64,000 bases of DNA from Anabaena azotica FACHB-119 (GTDB lineage Bacteria; Cyanobacteriota; Cyanobacteriia; Cyanobacteriales; Nostocaceae). The position numbers and the translations under genes were made by a program. Location of the stretch: the NCBI RefSeq assembly GCF_014697625.1, contig NZ_JACJSG010000001.1, forward strand, positions 124,001-188,000, in the 5' to 3' direction. Positions 22,957 through 32,225 of the stretch are shown here, one piece after another. Each line of letters starts with the position of its first letter. The first letter of the stretch is position 1. Below the pieces are notes generated by a model, which did no database searches, was not told where the DNA came from, and saw only the letters and a list, made by a program, of their open reading frames with translations.

Positions 22957-23904
22957 ATGCCTAATCTCAAAGCAATACGCGATCGCATTCAGTCGGTCAA
23001 AAACACCAAAAAAATTACAGAAGCCATGCGGCTGGTAGCGGCGGCGCGTGTACGTCGCGCCCAAGAACAGGTAATTGCTACCCGTCCCTTTGCTGACCGT
23101 TTGGCACAAGTATTGTATGGCTTGCAAACTCGTCTGCGGTTTGAAGATGTAGATTTACCACTACTGAAAAAACGTGATGTGAAATCAGTAGGGTTGTTGG
23201 TAATTTCAGGCGATCGTGGTTTGTGCGGCGGTTACAATACCAACGTCATCCGTCGTGCTGAAAACCGCGCCAAAGAACTCAAAGCCGAAGGTGTAGATTA
23301 TACTTTTGTCATTGTTGGGCGGAAAGCTGAACAATACTTTAGACGGCGTGAGCAACCAATTTCCGCTTTTTATACTGGCTTAGAGCAAATCCCCACTGCC
23401 GATGAAGCTAATAAAATTGCTGACGAGTTGCTGTCCTTGTTCCTTTCAGAAAAAGTAGACCGCATCGAGTTAGTTTACACCCGCTTCGTCTCCTTGGTAA
23501 GTTCTCGTCCTGTAATTCAAACTCTGCTACCTCTTGACCCCCAAGGTTTAGAAGCAGCCGATGACGAAATCTTCCGTCTGACAACTCGTGGTGGTCAATT
23601 TGAAGTTGAACGGCAAACCGTGACCAGCCAAGTCCGTCCTTTGCCCCGCGACATGATTTTCGAGCAAGACCCCGTACAAATTCTCGATTCCTTGTTGCCC
23701 TTGTACTTGAGCAACCAGTTACTACGGGCGTTGCAAGAGTCAGCCGCTAGTGAACTAGCTGCGCGGATGACAGCAATGAGTAACGCCAGCGATAACGCCG
23801 GTGAGTTAATCAAGACTCTATCGCTGTCCTACAACAAAGCCCGTCAAGCCGCCATTACCCAAGAACTGCTTGAGGTCGTCGGCGGTGCGGAAGCTTTGAC
23901 TTAG
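22957..23904 (+). CDS. atpC: F0F1 ATP synthase subunit gamma
   Basis: 315 residues, full length (also named atpG). The N-terminal [24 protein letters not shown] and the C-terminal [39 protein letters not shown] helices form the rotating central shaft. The insertion around residues 195-235 is the cyanobacterial/chloroplast-type gamma loop, lacking the plant redox cysteine pair. It is separated from atpA by 3.7 kb and a terminator, so it needs its own promoter, probably in the leader at 22799-22956. Partial duplicates of this gene lie on both sides. Confidence 0.97.
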   Translation: MPNLKAIRDRIQSVKNTKKITEAMRLVAAARVRRAQEQVIATRPFADRLAQVLYGLQTRLRFEDVDLPLLKKRDVKSVGLLVISGDRGLCGGYNTNVIRRAENRAKELKAEGVDYTFVIVGRKAEQYFRRREQPISAFYTGLEQIPTADEANKIADELLSLFLSEKVDRIELVYTRFVSLVSSRPVIQTLLPLDPQGLEAADDEIFRLTTRGGQFEVERQTVTSQVRPLPRDMIFEQDPVQILDSLLPLYLSNQLLRALQESAASELAARMTAMSNASDNAGELIKTLSLSYNKARQAAITQELLEVVGGAEALT

Positions 23905-23923
23905 AACTCAATTGTTAACTATA

Positions 23924-23976
23924 ACAAATAGCTAATTGCTGGTTGATTTAAAGCCTAGCAATTAGCTATTTTGCTT
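23924..23976 (+). terminator. Rho-independent terminator of atpC
   Basis: AATAGCTAATTGCT and AGCAATTAGCTATT form a 14-bp stem about 20 nt after the stop codon, followed by TTGCTTTT. The same hairpin is duplicated at 24586-24633. Confidence 0.8.
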
Positions 23977-24009
23977 TTGGGCATATGCGACAAACAAATG
24001 TGATACCAG

Positions 24010-24149
24010 ACTTTTCACAGTATCTGGAAAACCCCTCTCCAAACCTCTCCCCTAAAAGGAGAGAGGCTTTAATTGCTCCCCCTTCCCTACAAGGGAAGGG
24101 GGCTGGGGGGTTAGGTCTGGCGTTAACTTTTCCACATAACGTGAAAAGT
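24010..24149. mobile_element. small MITE-like palindromic element
   Basis: ACTTTTCAC (24010) and GTGAAAAGT (24141) are inverted ends; between them lie two smaller hairpins (CCTCTCC...GGAGAGAGG and CCCCCTTCCCT...AGGGAAGGGGG). No coding content. Only one copy is seen in the window, so the element call is tentative. Confidence 0.45.
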
Positions 24150-24207
24150 TAAATAGATTTTTGATTACAGCCTACCAAACCGATGCTATTAAGGAGGGCG
24201 AAATAGT

Positions 24208-24444
24208 GTGGCGCAAATAAAGGTGTTTTACGAACCTGAAATGGAGCTATTAAGTGTATTTTGGCAATTTCCCAGAAAAAACCAAATTGCCACTGAGCTT
24301 GGAGACGGGGTGATTTTGATTAAAGATGGGGTAAGTGGCGAGCCAATTGGTATAGAAATTTTATCCTACCGTCCAGGGGATGATCGCTTTGATGCTGTCA
24401 GTGTTGAGCTAGGGCAAATCAGTTCTATGCAACCAGTTGGCTAA
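24208..24444 (+). CDS. DUF2283 family protein
   Basis: 78 residues from a GTG with GGAGGGCG upstream. The pattern VFYEPEMELLSVFW, then GDGVILIKDGVSGEPIGIEIL matches DUF2283, small proteins often found next to toxin-like or mobile genes. Function unknown. It lies between intact atpC and the duplicated atpC 3' end, so it entered with that rearrangement. Confidence 0.8.
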   Translation: MAQIKVFYEPEMELLSVFWQFPRKNQIATELGDGVILIKDGVSGEPIGIEILSYRPGDDRFDAVSVELGQISSMQPVG

Positions 24445-24486
24445 CAATTCTTATGTATCAGACGGACAGATGTGTAAATCCTTCCT

Positions 24487-24634
24487 TGTTTTACAACAAG
24501 CCCGCCAAGCCGCTATTATTCAAGAACTGCTTGAGGTTGTCGGCGGTGCGGAAGCGTTGAGTTAGAACTCTATTGTTAACTATAATAAATAGCTAATTGC
24601 TGATTGATTTAAAGCCTAGCAATTAGCTATTTTT
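24487..24634 (+). pseudogene. duplicate of the atpC 3' end and terminator (right remnant)
   Basis: 24487-24634 matches 23829-23976: the last 22 codons ([22 protein letters not shown] then stop), the following AACTATAATAAATAGCTAATTGCT and the whole terminator hairpin. One A is missing in the AACAAAGCCC stretch, so the frame is broken at its upstream edge. It is the tail of a former gamma-subunit gene. Confidence 0.85.
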
Positions 24635-24815
24635 AGCTTTGAGGATGTTTTAACTTTTATATTGCTCTATCCTGATATCTCTGTTAAAGAGGGAGCAAGC
24701 CCAAAAGATTAAGTGAGATGGCGTTCCACCCACGGTAGATAATCGTACCTGTCAGGAATAACGGGTTGGGTGCAATTACATCTGCATCAAGGATAGACAA
24801 AAGGCTACAAAAGTT
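24635..24815. other. spacer without recognisable gene
   Basis: Nothing coding is seen; the sequence has ordinary composition with no clear repeat. Confidence 0.3.
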
Positions 24816-25085
24816 TTAATCTTCCCAAAGCCCTAAAGCTTTTTGCACTTGTATACTAACTTCTCTATCATCCCTGTTATCATCCCATTTCTCCTGAGAC
24901 TGTTTCTGATACTGATCATAAATTTTTTGTATTTCGGCTGTTGTTCTATCAGACCGTAGAACAGCAGCATACATATACTCTTCATAACCTACAGAGGGAT
25001 TAAGGTGAGAATTACATCCTGCATTTTTCAAAAGTTCAATTGCTTCTGCTTTTTCTGTTTCACTTAACTTAGAATGATTAGCCAT
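24816..25085 (-). CDS. small hypothetical protein
   Basis: About 89 residues, hydrophilic, predicted helical (ETEKAEAIELLKNAG, later IQKIYDQYQKQSQEKWDDNRDD). No family recognised. The ATG at 25085 is preferred to an in-frame GTG at 25106. It ends IQVQKALGLWED. It is isolated in a rearranged region, and the coding call rests on length and amino-acid pattern only. Confidence 0.5.
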   Translation of the reverse strand: MANHSKLSETEKAEAIELLKNAGCNSHLNPSVGYEEYMYAAVLRSDRTTAEIQKIYDQYQKQSQEKWDDNRDDREVSIQVQKALGLWED

Positions 25086-25106
25086 TTTACTTAGTAGAAA
25101 AGACAC

Positions 25107-25540
25107 TGCAAAAAAGATATCAGGTTTGTACTGGACTCTCTACTTTTTAGAAAAAATCATTTTTCTAAAAAAACTCTATATTTAAGTTGCGGTTGTAGAA
25201 AATTACAACCACAACTTAAAAGTTATTCTTGGCTGTCCTCCCTATGTTCTGATAATTAAACGTAGTCAGCCTTAACTTTCAAGAAACACATTTGAAAACG
25301 CTTACCCACAAAGGCTTTGAGAGAATTACGCCAAATGTGTTTCTTTCATATTTTGCTAGTGGCGATCACCGCTAGTTGGAGGCTTATATCTTGCACTATT
25401 GCCTTATTGCGAAAGCCTGAGCTTGAAACCTTTATGATTTCGTAGGGTGGGGATTGCTCACCACCTGCTTATTTAGAAGGTGCAAGATGTCAGTTAATAA
25501 GCGTACTGATAGCCACTATACCTCCACTAACGCTTACCAC
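25107..25540. other. intergenic region with several hairpins
   Basis: No convincing gene. It contains AAGTTGCGGTTGTA/TACAACCACAACTT (25194-25222), TTAGAAAAA/TTTTTCTAA (25147-25168), and a 14-bp perfect inverted repeat AAGAAACACATTTG/CAAATGTGTTTCTT (25281-25345). A minus-strand frame at 25490-25606 reads like the tail of a small membrane protein (LAAKDPAYITLVVSVSGGIV) and may be a gene scrap. Confidence 0.45.
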
Positions 25541-25543
25541 TAG

Positions 25544-25864
25544 GGTTATATAGGCAGGGTCTTTTGCAGCCAACCCAATAGATACTATCAGGGAGACGGT
25601 CAATACAGACTGAAAGCTGAGTACGAGCAATTTATACAAACCCGAATTGCTACAGGTAGATATGAAAATGCTGAAGATGTAATCGTCAAAGCATTGAAAC
25701 TGCTGGAGGAATGGGAGCAAGGTTATCAGGAATGGGAAGAAGAAACTCAGAAAAAACTAGCTACTGGGTTGGCTTCCATCGAACGCGGAGAGGTACTAGA
25801 TGGTGAAGTGGTGATGGCAAGATTAGAGGAGAAATTACGCCTAGCCCGTGAGACTCAAGGATAA
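25544..25864 (+). pseudogene. ParD-like antitoxin, 5' end damaged
   Basis: From about 25610 the frame reads LKAEYEQFIQTRIATGRYENAEDVIVKALKLLEE, the ParD ribbon-helix-helix antitoxin pattern, then a helical tail ending LRLARETQG. The frame is open back to a TAG at 25541 but holds no ATG, GTG or TTG before the conserved part; only a CTG at 25610 is available. A single-base loss near GTCAATACAGACTG would explain loss of a normal MSVNIRLK start. Its TAA shares one base with the ATG of the toxin (TAATG), the standard ParDE coupling. Confidence 0.65.
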
Positions 25865-26979
25865 TGGAATATTATATTGCCAAAGAAGCAAGCCAAGATT
25901 TAGATGAGATTTTGGATTATTTTTTAGTAAGCAATGTCAAGGCTGGCGAAAGATTTATTCATGAATTTAATAAAAAATGCCAAAACATAGCTCAATTCCC
26001 CAATCTAGGACGAAGTTACGCCAAGTTTGACCCCAGGCTGAGAGGAATACCACTAAATGGCTACATTATTTTTTATCGAGTTTTTGAAGATAATGTTGTG
26101 ATTGTGCGGGTAGTAAGCGGTTATCGGGATTTAGGAATTGGTTTCCATGACTTTGCCGGTTCTACAGTTGTTCATACCATTGGGGGATTCATTGCCTTTG
26201 CCGGTGCGATTATTCTGGGGCCGCGTTTAGGTCGGAGGTTTAAGCGTGACGGTGGTGCGCCAATGTTGCCCCATGATTTGGTAATTGCTGCTTCCGGTGG
26301 TCTGATTCTGTGGTTTGGTTGGTACGGTTTCAACCCTGGTTCAACACTCTCAGCGATGGACTTTCAGGGAACTGGACGGGTTGCTGCTAATACAACCTTG
26401 GCTGCTTGTGCAGGCGGTCTGTCCGCACTGTTTTTCGCTTATCCAAAAACCAAAAAGTGGGATTTGAGTTTCACAGTTAATGGGTTCTTGGCGGGTTTAG
26501 TGGCGATTACTTGCCCCTGCTATTGGGTAAATCCGACAGGTTCGATCATGATTGGGGCGGTAGCTGGGGTAGTTGTAGTTCTGGGCATAGACCTCTTAGA
26601 ATGGCTGAGGATTGACGACCCCATCGGTGCAGTTCCTGTACATGGTTTTTGCGGTATCTGGGGAACTTGGTCGCTAGGCTTGTTTGCCACTGGTGAATTT
26701 GGTACTACAGGCCCTATTTCACCTGATGTTTCTGCACCATTAAGAGGTTTATTTTATGGTGGAGGAATACAGGTGTTAAGCGCACAAATTATCGGCAACC
26801 TGATTATTACATTGTCTACATTTGTTGTGGCACTGGGATTAATGTATTTGGTGAATCTGACCACAACCCTACGTGTGTCGAAGGAAGGCGAACTGGAAGG
26901 TTTGGATTTACACGAGCATGGTATACCAGCTTACCCCGAATATGTCATTAGTCCATCAGCTAACTCTAACGTTGAATAA
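25864..26979 (+). CDS. in-frame fusion of a ParE toxin to a truncated ammonium transporter
   Basis: 371 residues. Residues 1 to about 91 are a ParE/RelE-type toxin (KEASQDLDEILDYFL, QFPNLGRSY, then RGIPLNGYIIFYRVFEDNVVIVRVVSGYRDL). From about residue 92 the protein continues as an Amt channel at DFAGSTVVHTIGG (helix 5, with the first pore His) through PVHGFCGIWGTWSLG (second pore His) to the cytoplasmic tail. The first four Amt helices are absent, as are the last few residues of ParE. The join has no stop or frameshift. A working channel is unlikely without helices 1-4; the toxin part could still fold, but it would be tethered to the membrane. Confidence 0.85.
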   Translation: MEYYIAKEASQDLDEILDYFLVSNVKAGERFIHEFNKKCQNIAQFPNLGRSYAKFDPRLRGIPLNGYIIFYRVFEDNVVIVRVVSGYRDLGIGFHDFAGSTVVHTIGGFIAFAGAIILGPRLGRRFKRDGGAPMLPHDLVIAASGGLILWFGWYGFNPGSTLSAMDFQGTGRVAANTTLAACAGGLSALFFAYPKTKKWDLSFTVNGFLAGLVAITCPCYWVNPTGSIMIGAVAGVVVVLGIDLLEWLRIDDPIGAVPVHGFCGIWGTWSLGLFATGEFGTTGPISPDVSAPLRGLFYGGGIQVLSAQIIGNLIITLSTFVVALGLMYLVNLTTTLRVSKEGELEGLDLHEHGIPAYPEYVISPSANSNVE

Positions 26980-27231
26980 ATGGGGAGTTTGCAGTAAACA
27001 CAATCTAAACCTTCAATACTTAATAGTTAACAGATGAGCGTGGTCGGATTATAAGACTGCAAAGATTAAGCGATCGCATCTATTGCCAACAACGCATAGC
27101 TGCGATCGCACTTTTTTAGATAGATTCATAGATGATCACAAGTAGTATCACCAGAGCAATGCCTTAGCAAGGGCGTGAAAAAGTTAACCCAGAGAATACA
27201 TATATTAACAATCAGCTATCCTGAAAACTGA
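26980..27231. other. spacer with HIP1 hairpin
   Basis: GCGATCGC occurs twice near 27070 and 27105, flanking a short spacer so that the two copies can pair. No gene. Confidence 0.4.
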
Positions 27232-27516
27232 CTAATCGACAGGAGCAGCTGATTTCATGGGACGACCATTGTTTGGATAAGCATAATTATAGTTATATGA
27301 CAACTCCTGATGCCAGAAGTCATCAAAGTATGCGCCAATCAATGAACCACCCAATGAACCAACTACTGAGCCAATAAGGGAGCCACCCAGAGAAAGTAGA
27401 AAAGTAGCTCCTGCTGAACCGCTTAACACACCAACTACTGAGCCAACAATTGAACCAACAATTGCTCCACTTAAAGAGCCTACATAGGAACCAATTACAG
27501 AACCAATCTCATACAT
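27232..27516 (-). CDS. small glycine-zipper protein
   Basis: 94 residues. Residues 4-66 are a run of GS-x-(I/V)-GS and GG-S-(L/V)-IGS units (GSVIGSYVGSLSGAIVGSIV and similar), a regular Gly/Ser zipper that would pack as membrane helices. The tail is aromatic and polar (FDDFWHQELSYNYNYAYP). No signal peptide. Glycine-zipper small proteins include class II-type bacteriocins, pore formers and outer-membrane lipoprotein cores; none can be chosen here. A GAGG-like site lies upstream (rc of TACCTC). Confidence 0.55.
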   Translation of the reverse strand: MYEIGSVIGSYVGSLSGAIVGSIVGSVVGVLSGSAGATFLLSLGGSLIGSVVGSLGGSLIGAYFDDFWHQELSYNYNYAYPNNGRPMKSAAPVD

Positions 27517-28212
27517 CGGTTTACTACCTCATTTTTCAGGATTATTTCAGGTCACATAGTTACTAAAAATATCGTCAAATATTTCTAGCTTGGTAAGGTT
27601 TGCATCTTACAGAGGCTCACTACAAGCCACAATATTCGGTTTCTATCACAAATAGAGTTCTGTACTACTTTTACGTTTGTCAGGGTGCTTTTCAGTTCTC
27701 ATTTGATTAGCTAGTCTTGAGAATGTTTTTATTTGTCTGATTTCTAGGATTTTCTGTCACACAGAAGCTATGTTCAGGTTAATTCTGACTCTCCGCAGTC
27801 TCAGGTCGGGACTTGCACCACTTCTCAAGTATCTACGCTTGTTGAACTCAGTCTCATTGTATCAAGTTTTAACGCTCACAAAAAACAAAACATGGAAATC
27901 AACCAATATATTTAAAGACATTTTCAGCATTTAAACTTAATACTTTTATACTGACAGCAAGCTGTAAAGTTAATATTTCTCAACAATCCTTCAAAATCTG
28001 ATATTTATTGTTACTTAGAAGATAAAGAACAGCTTGCTTAATTTAGAGTCAATAACAACCTGAATCAATAAAATGTTTACAGTGACTTGCTTGGGCTACT
28101 TTTTACTGGTTACTTTAATATCAATTATCATAATATTTATTACTCAAGATACTTGACATTCCTGTTAATCATCTTAGGGGAATATTCTCACTTAAGCCCC
28201 TGAAAAAAGAAT
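27517..28212. other. gene-free AT-rich stretch
   Basis: About 700 nt with stops in all frames and no open frame of note. Around 27781-27850 a GC-richer block (CTCCGCAGTCTCAGGTCGGG) contrasts with its surroundings; I could not fold it into a tRNA or assign an RNA family. Confidence 0.35.
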
Positions 28213-28470
28213 TTACTGCAAAATCCATCGATAAATGCCAAAGCAATCTACAAATATAAATAGAGAACCGGCATAGACTATCATCACTGTATTTCTGTTG
28301 CGGATACTAGAGATGAGCATTTGACTAGAACTCATCGCCAAAAAGATAAATCCATAACTACTAATTTGTGTGTTGGAAGCTAAAATAACTCCTCCAGCGA
28401 TCGCACAAACACTACTACTCCATTGCAGGATATTTGATATTTTGTCAGTAGATGTAGTTAAATTCTTCAC
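28213..28470 (-). CDS. small membrane protein
   Basis: 85 residues with three hydrophobic segments (about 18-32, 38-52 and 60-80; for example [13 protein letters not shown] and [21 protein letters not shown]). The layout is like half of a PnuC/SWEET-type small helical protein, but no motif confirms that. Stand-alone, moderately AT-rich. Real gene likely, function unknown. Confidence 0.6.
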   Translation of the reverse strand: MKNLTTSTDKISNILQWSSSVCAIAGGVILASNTQISSYGFIFLAMSSSQMLISSIRNRNTVMIVYAGSLFIFVDCFGIYRWILQ

Positions 28471-28724
28471 TTTCAGTTAGCTAAGTGTCTTGGTTAGAAT
28501 CTCATGGTGCGTTCAGCTACGCTCTTGCGGTTACGCGATCGCTTACAACTACCCATATCAAACCTCAAGCAGTTCACAAAAAAATCCAGCCAAGGGAACA
28601 GGTAAGTAAAACTTATACCCAATCCCCAAAACCTAGAAAGGGAAAAGGAACAAGGGTAACGGGGAAAGGATTCAAGTTATTACCTTTACCCTTTCCCCTT
28701 TAACCTTTACCCCTCTTCCCTCCA

Positions 28725-29600
28725 TTACCAATTGCGCCAACCGCCTTTAGCAGTAGCCTCACTGATGTGCTTCTGCCCAGGATTTTGTAACAATAATTGG
28801 TATTCTTGGCTACTTGCCCAAAGGTCTATTTCCTTGGCGCGTAGGACTGGGACAGGGTGGGTTAATTGGGCTGTGCGGGCAGCTTTGACCATTTCCCCTA
28901 TTTCAGTTTTACTAATATCATCGTAGGCGCGAGCCTGGGCAATAAAAGCATCGAGATTGAGTTGTGGTGCTAGGGTAGGTGAACCGCCAGCCAACTTCAT
29001 CAAAACTGACATGACAACTCTGGGGTTTTGGGTAGCTAACAAAGCGGCGCGATCGCAGGTAAACTCAGCACAGCGTACCCATTCTAAAAGTTGTGCCTGG
29101 ATAGCTTGGGCAACAACAGCACCAATATTTGGCACGGCTGATGCTGCTAATACAAGCAAATTTACAGGTGTCAAATAAACACTATGGTCACACTTAAGAT
29201 GTCCCAACTCGTGTGCAATTACTGCTTGAACTTCCTCCGGTGTGAGCAGATCAATTAGGGAAGTATGCAGCACCACAAAAGGCTGCTTACCCCGCATAGC
29301 AAAAGTGTAAGCATTAGGAGCGGGATGTTGTCTTACGTATAACTGGGGAGGCTCTATGTCTAAAGTTGTGCAAGCTTCCAACAACAACTTGTGTAAATCA
29401 GGCAGTTGTTTTTCCCCAACCAAAACACTAGAAGCAATATTTTCTACATAAAAAACCTGCTCGGCCATTGGCCCTAGTAAATTTCGTACCAACATATCCA
29501 AGCCTGGTATCTGCTTCAGAGATGTAGTAGCTTCCAGGTCTAATGGATGACGAAACGAGTCAGCTTTTAAACCGATGAGCGGAGATTTGAACAAGGACAT
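28725..29600 (-). CDS. M48 family metalloprotease (HtpX/Ste24-like)
   Basis: 291 residues. The zinc site HELGH is in VIAHELGHLKCDH (about residue 129-133), followed by hydrophobic segments and the downstream Glu in RCAEFTCDRAALL that completes the HExxH...E set. The N-terminal half lacks strong membrane helices. It is probably a membrane-associated quality-control peptidase. The start MSLFKSPLIGLKADSF is typical of cyanobacterial members. Confidence 0.9.
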   Translation of the reverse strand: MSLFKSPLIGLKADSFRHPLDLEATTSLKQIPGLDMLVRNLLGPMAEQVFYVENIASSVLVGEKQLPDLHKLLLEACTTLDIEPPQLYVRQHPAPNAYTFAMRGKQPFVVLHTSLIDLLTPEEVQAVIAHELGHLKCDHSVYLTPVNLLVLAASAVPNIGAVVAQAIQAQLLEWVRCAEFTCDRAALLATQNPRVVMSVLMKLAGGSPTLAPQLNLDAFIAQARAYDDISKTEIGEMVKAARTAQLTHPVPVLRAKEIDLWASSQEYQLLLQNPGQKHISEATAKGGWRNW

Positions 29601-29629
29601 GATTTAGCCAGCTGGAAAAACAAATATCA

Positions 29630-29820
29630 ACAGCCTCCCACAGTTAGTATAGCGATTGGGGATTGGGGGAAGCAGAAGAGCAGGGGAGCAGGGGAGCAGG
29701 GGAGCAGAGGAGCAGAGGAGCAGAGGAGAATGAGAACTGATAACTGACAACTGACAACTGACAACTGTCAACTGTCAACTGTCAACTGTCAACTGTCAAC
29801 TGTCAACTGTCAACTGCCTT
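29630..29820. repeat. short tandem repeats (GGGGAGCA and CAACTGT types)
   Basis: About seven GGGGAGCA-like units are followed by a run of AACTGTC/AACTGAC heptamers up to the murA stop codon. Typical STRR tract, no gene. Confidence 0.8.
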
Positions 29821-31194
29821 CTATATCGACGCTGATGCAGTATTGTTAGTTGCGGCTACTTCGGTATCTGCTGAAACTTCGCCTACGCGGGAAATTTTGG
29901 CTCCCAATTGCTGTAGTTTTACATCAAGTTGATCGTAGCCCCGATCAAGATGATGTAAGCCTTTGATGGTAGTTTTTCCTGTAGCTGCTAGTCCAGCAAT
30001 GACTAAGGCTGCTGAAGCGCGTAAGTCTGTACCGATGACTGGCGCACCGGATAACACCGGGACTCCACGCACGAAGGCGGTGTTGCCTTTGACGCGAATA
30101 TCTGCCCCTAAGCGGTTTAACTCAGAGGCGTGACGCAAGCGATTTTCAAACACTGATTCGTTGATAATACTGTCACCTTCTGCCAAAGTCAGCAAAGCCA
30201 TGAATGGCGCTTGCATATCCGTAGGAAACCCTGGATGGGGCAAAGTATCAATGTCTGTGGCTCTGAGGGTTTCTGCTGGCAGTATACGTAAGCAATCTGG
30301 CGCTTCCTCAATAATTGGCACACCAATATCACGTAGTTTGGCCAGTACAGGAATTAGATGCTCTGGTACTACTGGTGATAGCAACAGTTCTGAGCGGGTG
30401 ACGGCTCCTGCTACCAAGAACGTTCCCGCCTCAATGCGGTCAGGAATAATACTGTAGTCAACCGAGTGTAATTTGGGAACACCGACAATGGTGATGGTAC
30501 TAGTACCAGCACCTTGAATGTTGGCTCCCATTGCCTTACAGAAGTTAGCTAAATCAACTACTTCCGGCTCCCTGGCTGCATTTTCGATGATGGTTTCCCC
30601 ATCTGCGAGGGTAGCAGCCATCATGAGAGTTTCTGTCGCCCCTACACTAGGGGTATCTAGGTATATCTTGGCTCCTTTTAATCTGCCACTGCTACCAGGA
30701 ACATAGGCATTACAAATACCATGTTCAATTTGCACTTCGGCTCCCATTGCTTGCAGTCCTCGGACGTGCAAGTCAACAGGTCTGGCTCCAATTGCACAAC
30801 CCCCTGGTAATGGCATCTGTGCCACGCCTAAACGGGCTAAAATGGCTCCTATGGCGAAAAAGCTTGCCCGTAATTGGGTTACTAATTCGTAAGGAGCTTT
30901 TGATGTCTTAAATTCACTGGCGTTGATATCTAAAATGTCGCCTTGTCTTTGCAGGCGTACACCTAATGCGGAAATTACTTCAGCCATGCGCTCTACGTCC
31001 GCCAATAAGGGAACGTTGCGAATGCGACAATCTCCCGAACATAGCAAGGCTCCAGCCATGATGACCAGTGCTGAATTTTTTGCCCCGCTAATTTTTACAT
31101 GACCCCGCAAAGAATGCCCACCCCAAATTTGCAAGACTGAGGAGTCTGCTTCTGATACCAGTTTGACATCTGGTAAGCTGCTAGAAGGATTGAT
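29821..31194 (-). CDS. murA: UDP-N-acetylglucosamine 1-carboxyvinyltransferase
   Basis: EPSP-synthase-like enzyme transferring enolpyruvate from PEP to UDP-GlcNAc, the first committed step of peptidoglycan synthesis. [15 protein letters not shown] (substrate Lys-Asn) and the catalytic Cys loop ([15 protein letters not shown]) are present. The start is unusual: there is no in-frame ATG between an upstream TGA and the conserved domain. A perfect GGAGGT lies 6 nt before an in-frame ATC (31194), giving a 20-residue N-terminal extension like other cyanobacterial MurA proteins. A TTG at 31134 is the alternative but has no good ribosome site. Confidence 0.92.
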   Translation of the reverse strand: MNPSSSLPDVKLVSEADSSVLQIWGGHSLRGHVKISGAKNSALVIMAGALLCSGDCRIRNVPLLADVERMAEVISALGVRLQRQGDILDINASEFKTSKAPYELVTQLRASFFAIGAILARLGVAQMPLPGGCAIGARPVDLHVRGLQAMGAEVQIEHGICNAYVPGSSGRLKGAKIYLDTPSVGATETLMMAATLADGETIIENAAREPEVVDLANFCKAMGANIQGAGTSTITIVGVPKLHSVDYSIIPDRIEAGTFLVAGAVTRSELLLSPVVPEHLIPVLAKLRDIGVPIIEEAPDCLRILPAETLRATDIDTLPHPGFPTDMQAPFMALLTLAEGDSIINESVFENRLRHASELNRLGADIRVKGNTAFVRGVPVLSGAPVIGTDLRASAALVIAGLAATGKTTIKGLHHLDRGYDQLDVKLQQLGAKISRVGEVSADTEVAATNNTASASI

Positions 31195-31772
31195 AAGCCT
31201 ACCTCCAAAATAAACACGTAATTTTTTAGGTTTGAAGTTGGTTTTGATTCTACAGTAAAGATTTCATTTGTCTACATTTTTGTAGTTATATCTTGTACTG
31301 CTGGATCATTTTTATGACGCTGCGCTTGTCAGTTGTCAGTCTTTATTTGTCAGTGGTTGAAAGGAACTGGTTTAATACCTCATCTCCTCGTGGGTGGTTT
31401 TTAGGTGTCGAGTGCTACTGACCACTAACCAATGACTACTGACAAAACTCCATCCTTTTATGGGTGGAGTTTTTATGGTTGGTAATGATGGCTGAAAACT
31501 AATGATAGTCAGGTTTATAGAGTTTAACTAATATTAGCAATGACTTAACGCCAAGTATTATTTTGATGTAAGAATAAATACTCAAGAGAAATCATGTTAT
31601 TTTCCCTCACTTCTTCCGGTTCAGTCATCAGCAATTTATCCACTCATGAATAATGCCCAATTTTCGATCGCTAATTCATCATCACTCAATAAATTGAGAG
31701 TGGGGAGTGGGGAGTGGGGGAGATGGGGGAGATGAGGGAGTGGGGGGAGATGAGGGAGGGGGGGGAGATGGC
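31195..31772. other. murA upstream region
   Basis: No gene. It contains the murA ribosome site (31201-31206 on the minus strand), TGTCAGT-type repeats near 31330-31450, and a GGGGAGTGGGGAG purine tract around 31700-31770. Confidence 0.4.
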
Positions 31773-31926
31773 TCACAAGTGTAGGTTTTTAATATAGCAG
31801 TGAGTAAGGACTATAAAACTAACGAGAAAATCATTGTTTCATCCACCCCTACACCCCTACACCCTCACACCCTCACACCCCAAACCAAGGTTTTTGGAAC
31901 ACCAATAAAAAACCTACACCTGTCAG
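31773..31926. mobile_element. MITE-like element, copy 2
   Basis: Near-identical to 623-777 with the same inverted ends (GTGTAGGTTTTT ... AAAAACCTACACCTGTCA). The differences are in the ACACCCT(C/T) copy number and the first few bases. Confidence 0.75.
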
Positions 31927-32077
31927 GGGGGAGATGGGGGAGCAGGGGAGCAGGGGAGCAGGGGAAAAGGCAAGAATAACAAGTGTCACCTATCAACTGT
32001 CACCTGTCACCTGTCACCTAGTTGACAAAATTGAACAGTTAAGCAATAATTAGAAATTGTCGATATGCAAACCGCAA

Positions 32078-32159
32078 GCGGAACTGGCGGAATTGGCAGA
32101 CGCGCTAGATTCAGGTTCTAGTGCCGCAAGGCTTCCGGGTTCAAGTCCCGGGTTCCGCA
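32078..32159 (+). tRNA. tRNA-Leu (anticodon CAG)
   Basis: The acceptor arms GCGGAAC and GTTCCGC pair perfectly. The anticodon stem CTAGA/TCTAG encloses the loop TTCAGGT with anticodon CAG. A long variable arm (TGCCGCAAGGCTT) marks a class II tRNA, and the T arm CCGGGTTCAAGTCCCGG is standard. Discriminator A; CCA is not encoded. Confidence 0.97.
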
Positions 32160-32225
32160 TATATCAGTGCTGAGTCGTGAGTTCTTAGTGCTGAGTTTTT
32201 CAAAATTTAGAACTCAGCAAGAGAA

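Noticed and set aside
25490..25720. 76-residue minus-strand membrane protein
   Set aside because: Its N-terminal half is antisense to the ParD-like frame; only the last about 38 residues look protein-like, so at most a gene scrap.
27775..27850. GC-richer patch considered as tRNA or group II intron scrap
   Set aside because: No acceptor or anticodon pairing could be drawn, and only a short motif (GCAAGTCCC on the minus strand) recalls intron sequence.
28485..28703. 72-residue plus-strand frame
   Set aside because: Composition follows intergenic repeats (CCTTTACCC type) and a HIP1 site; no ribosome site.
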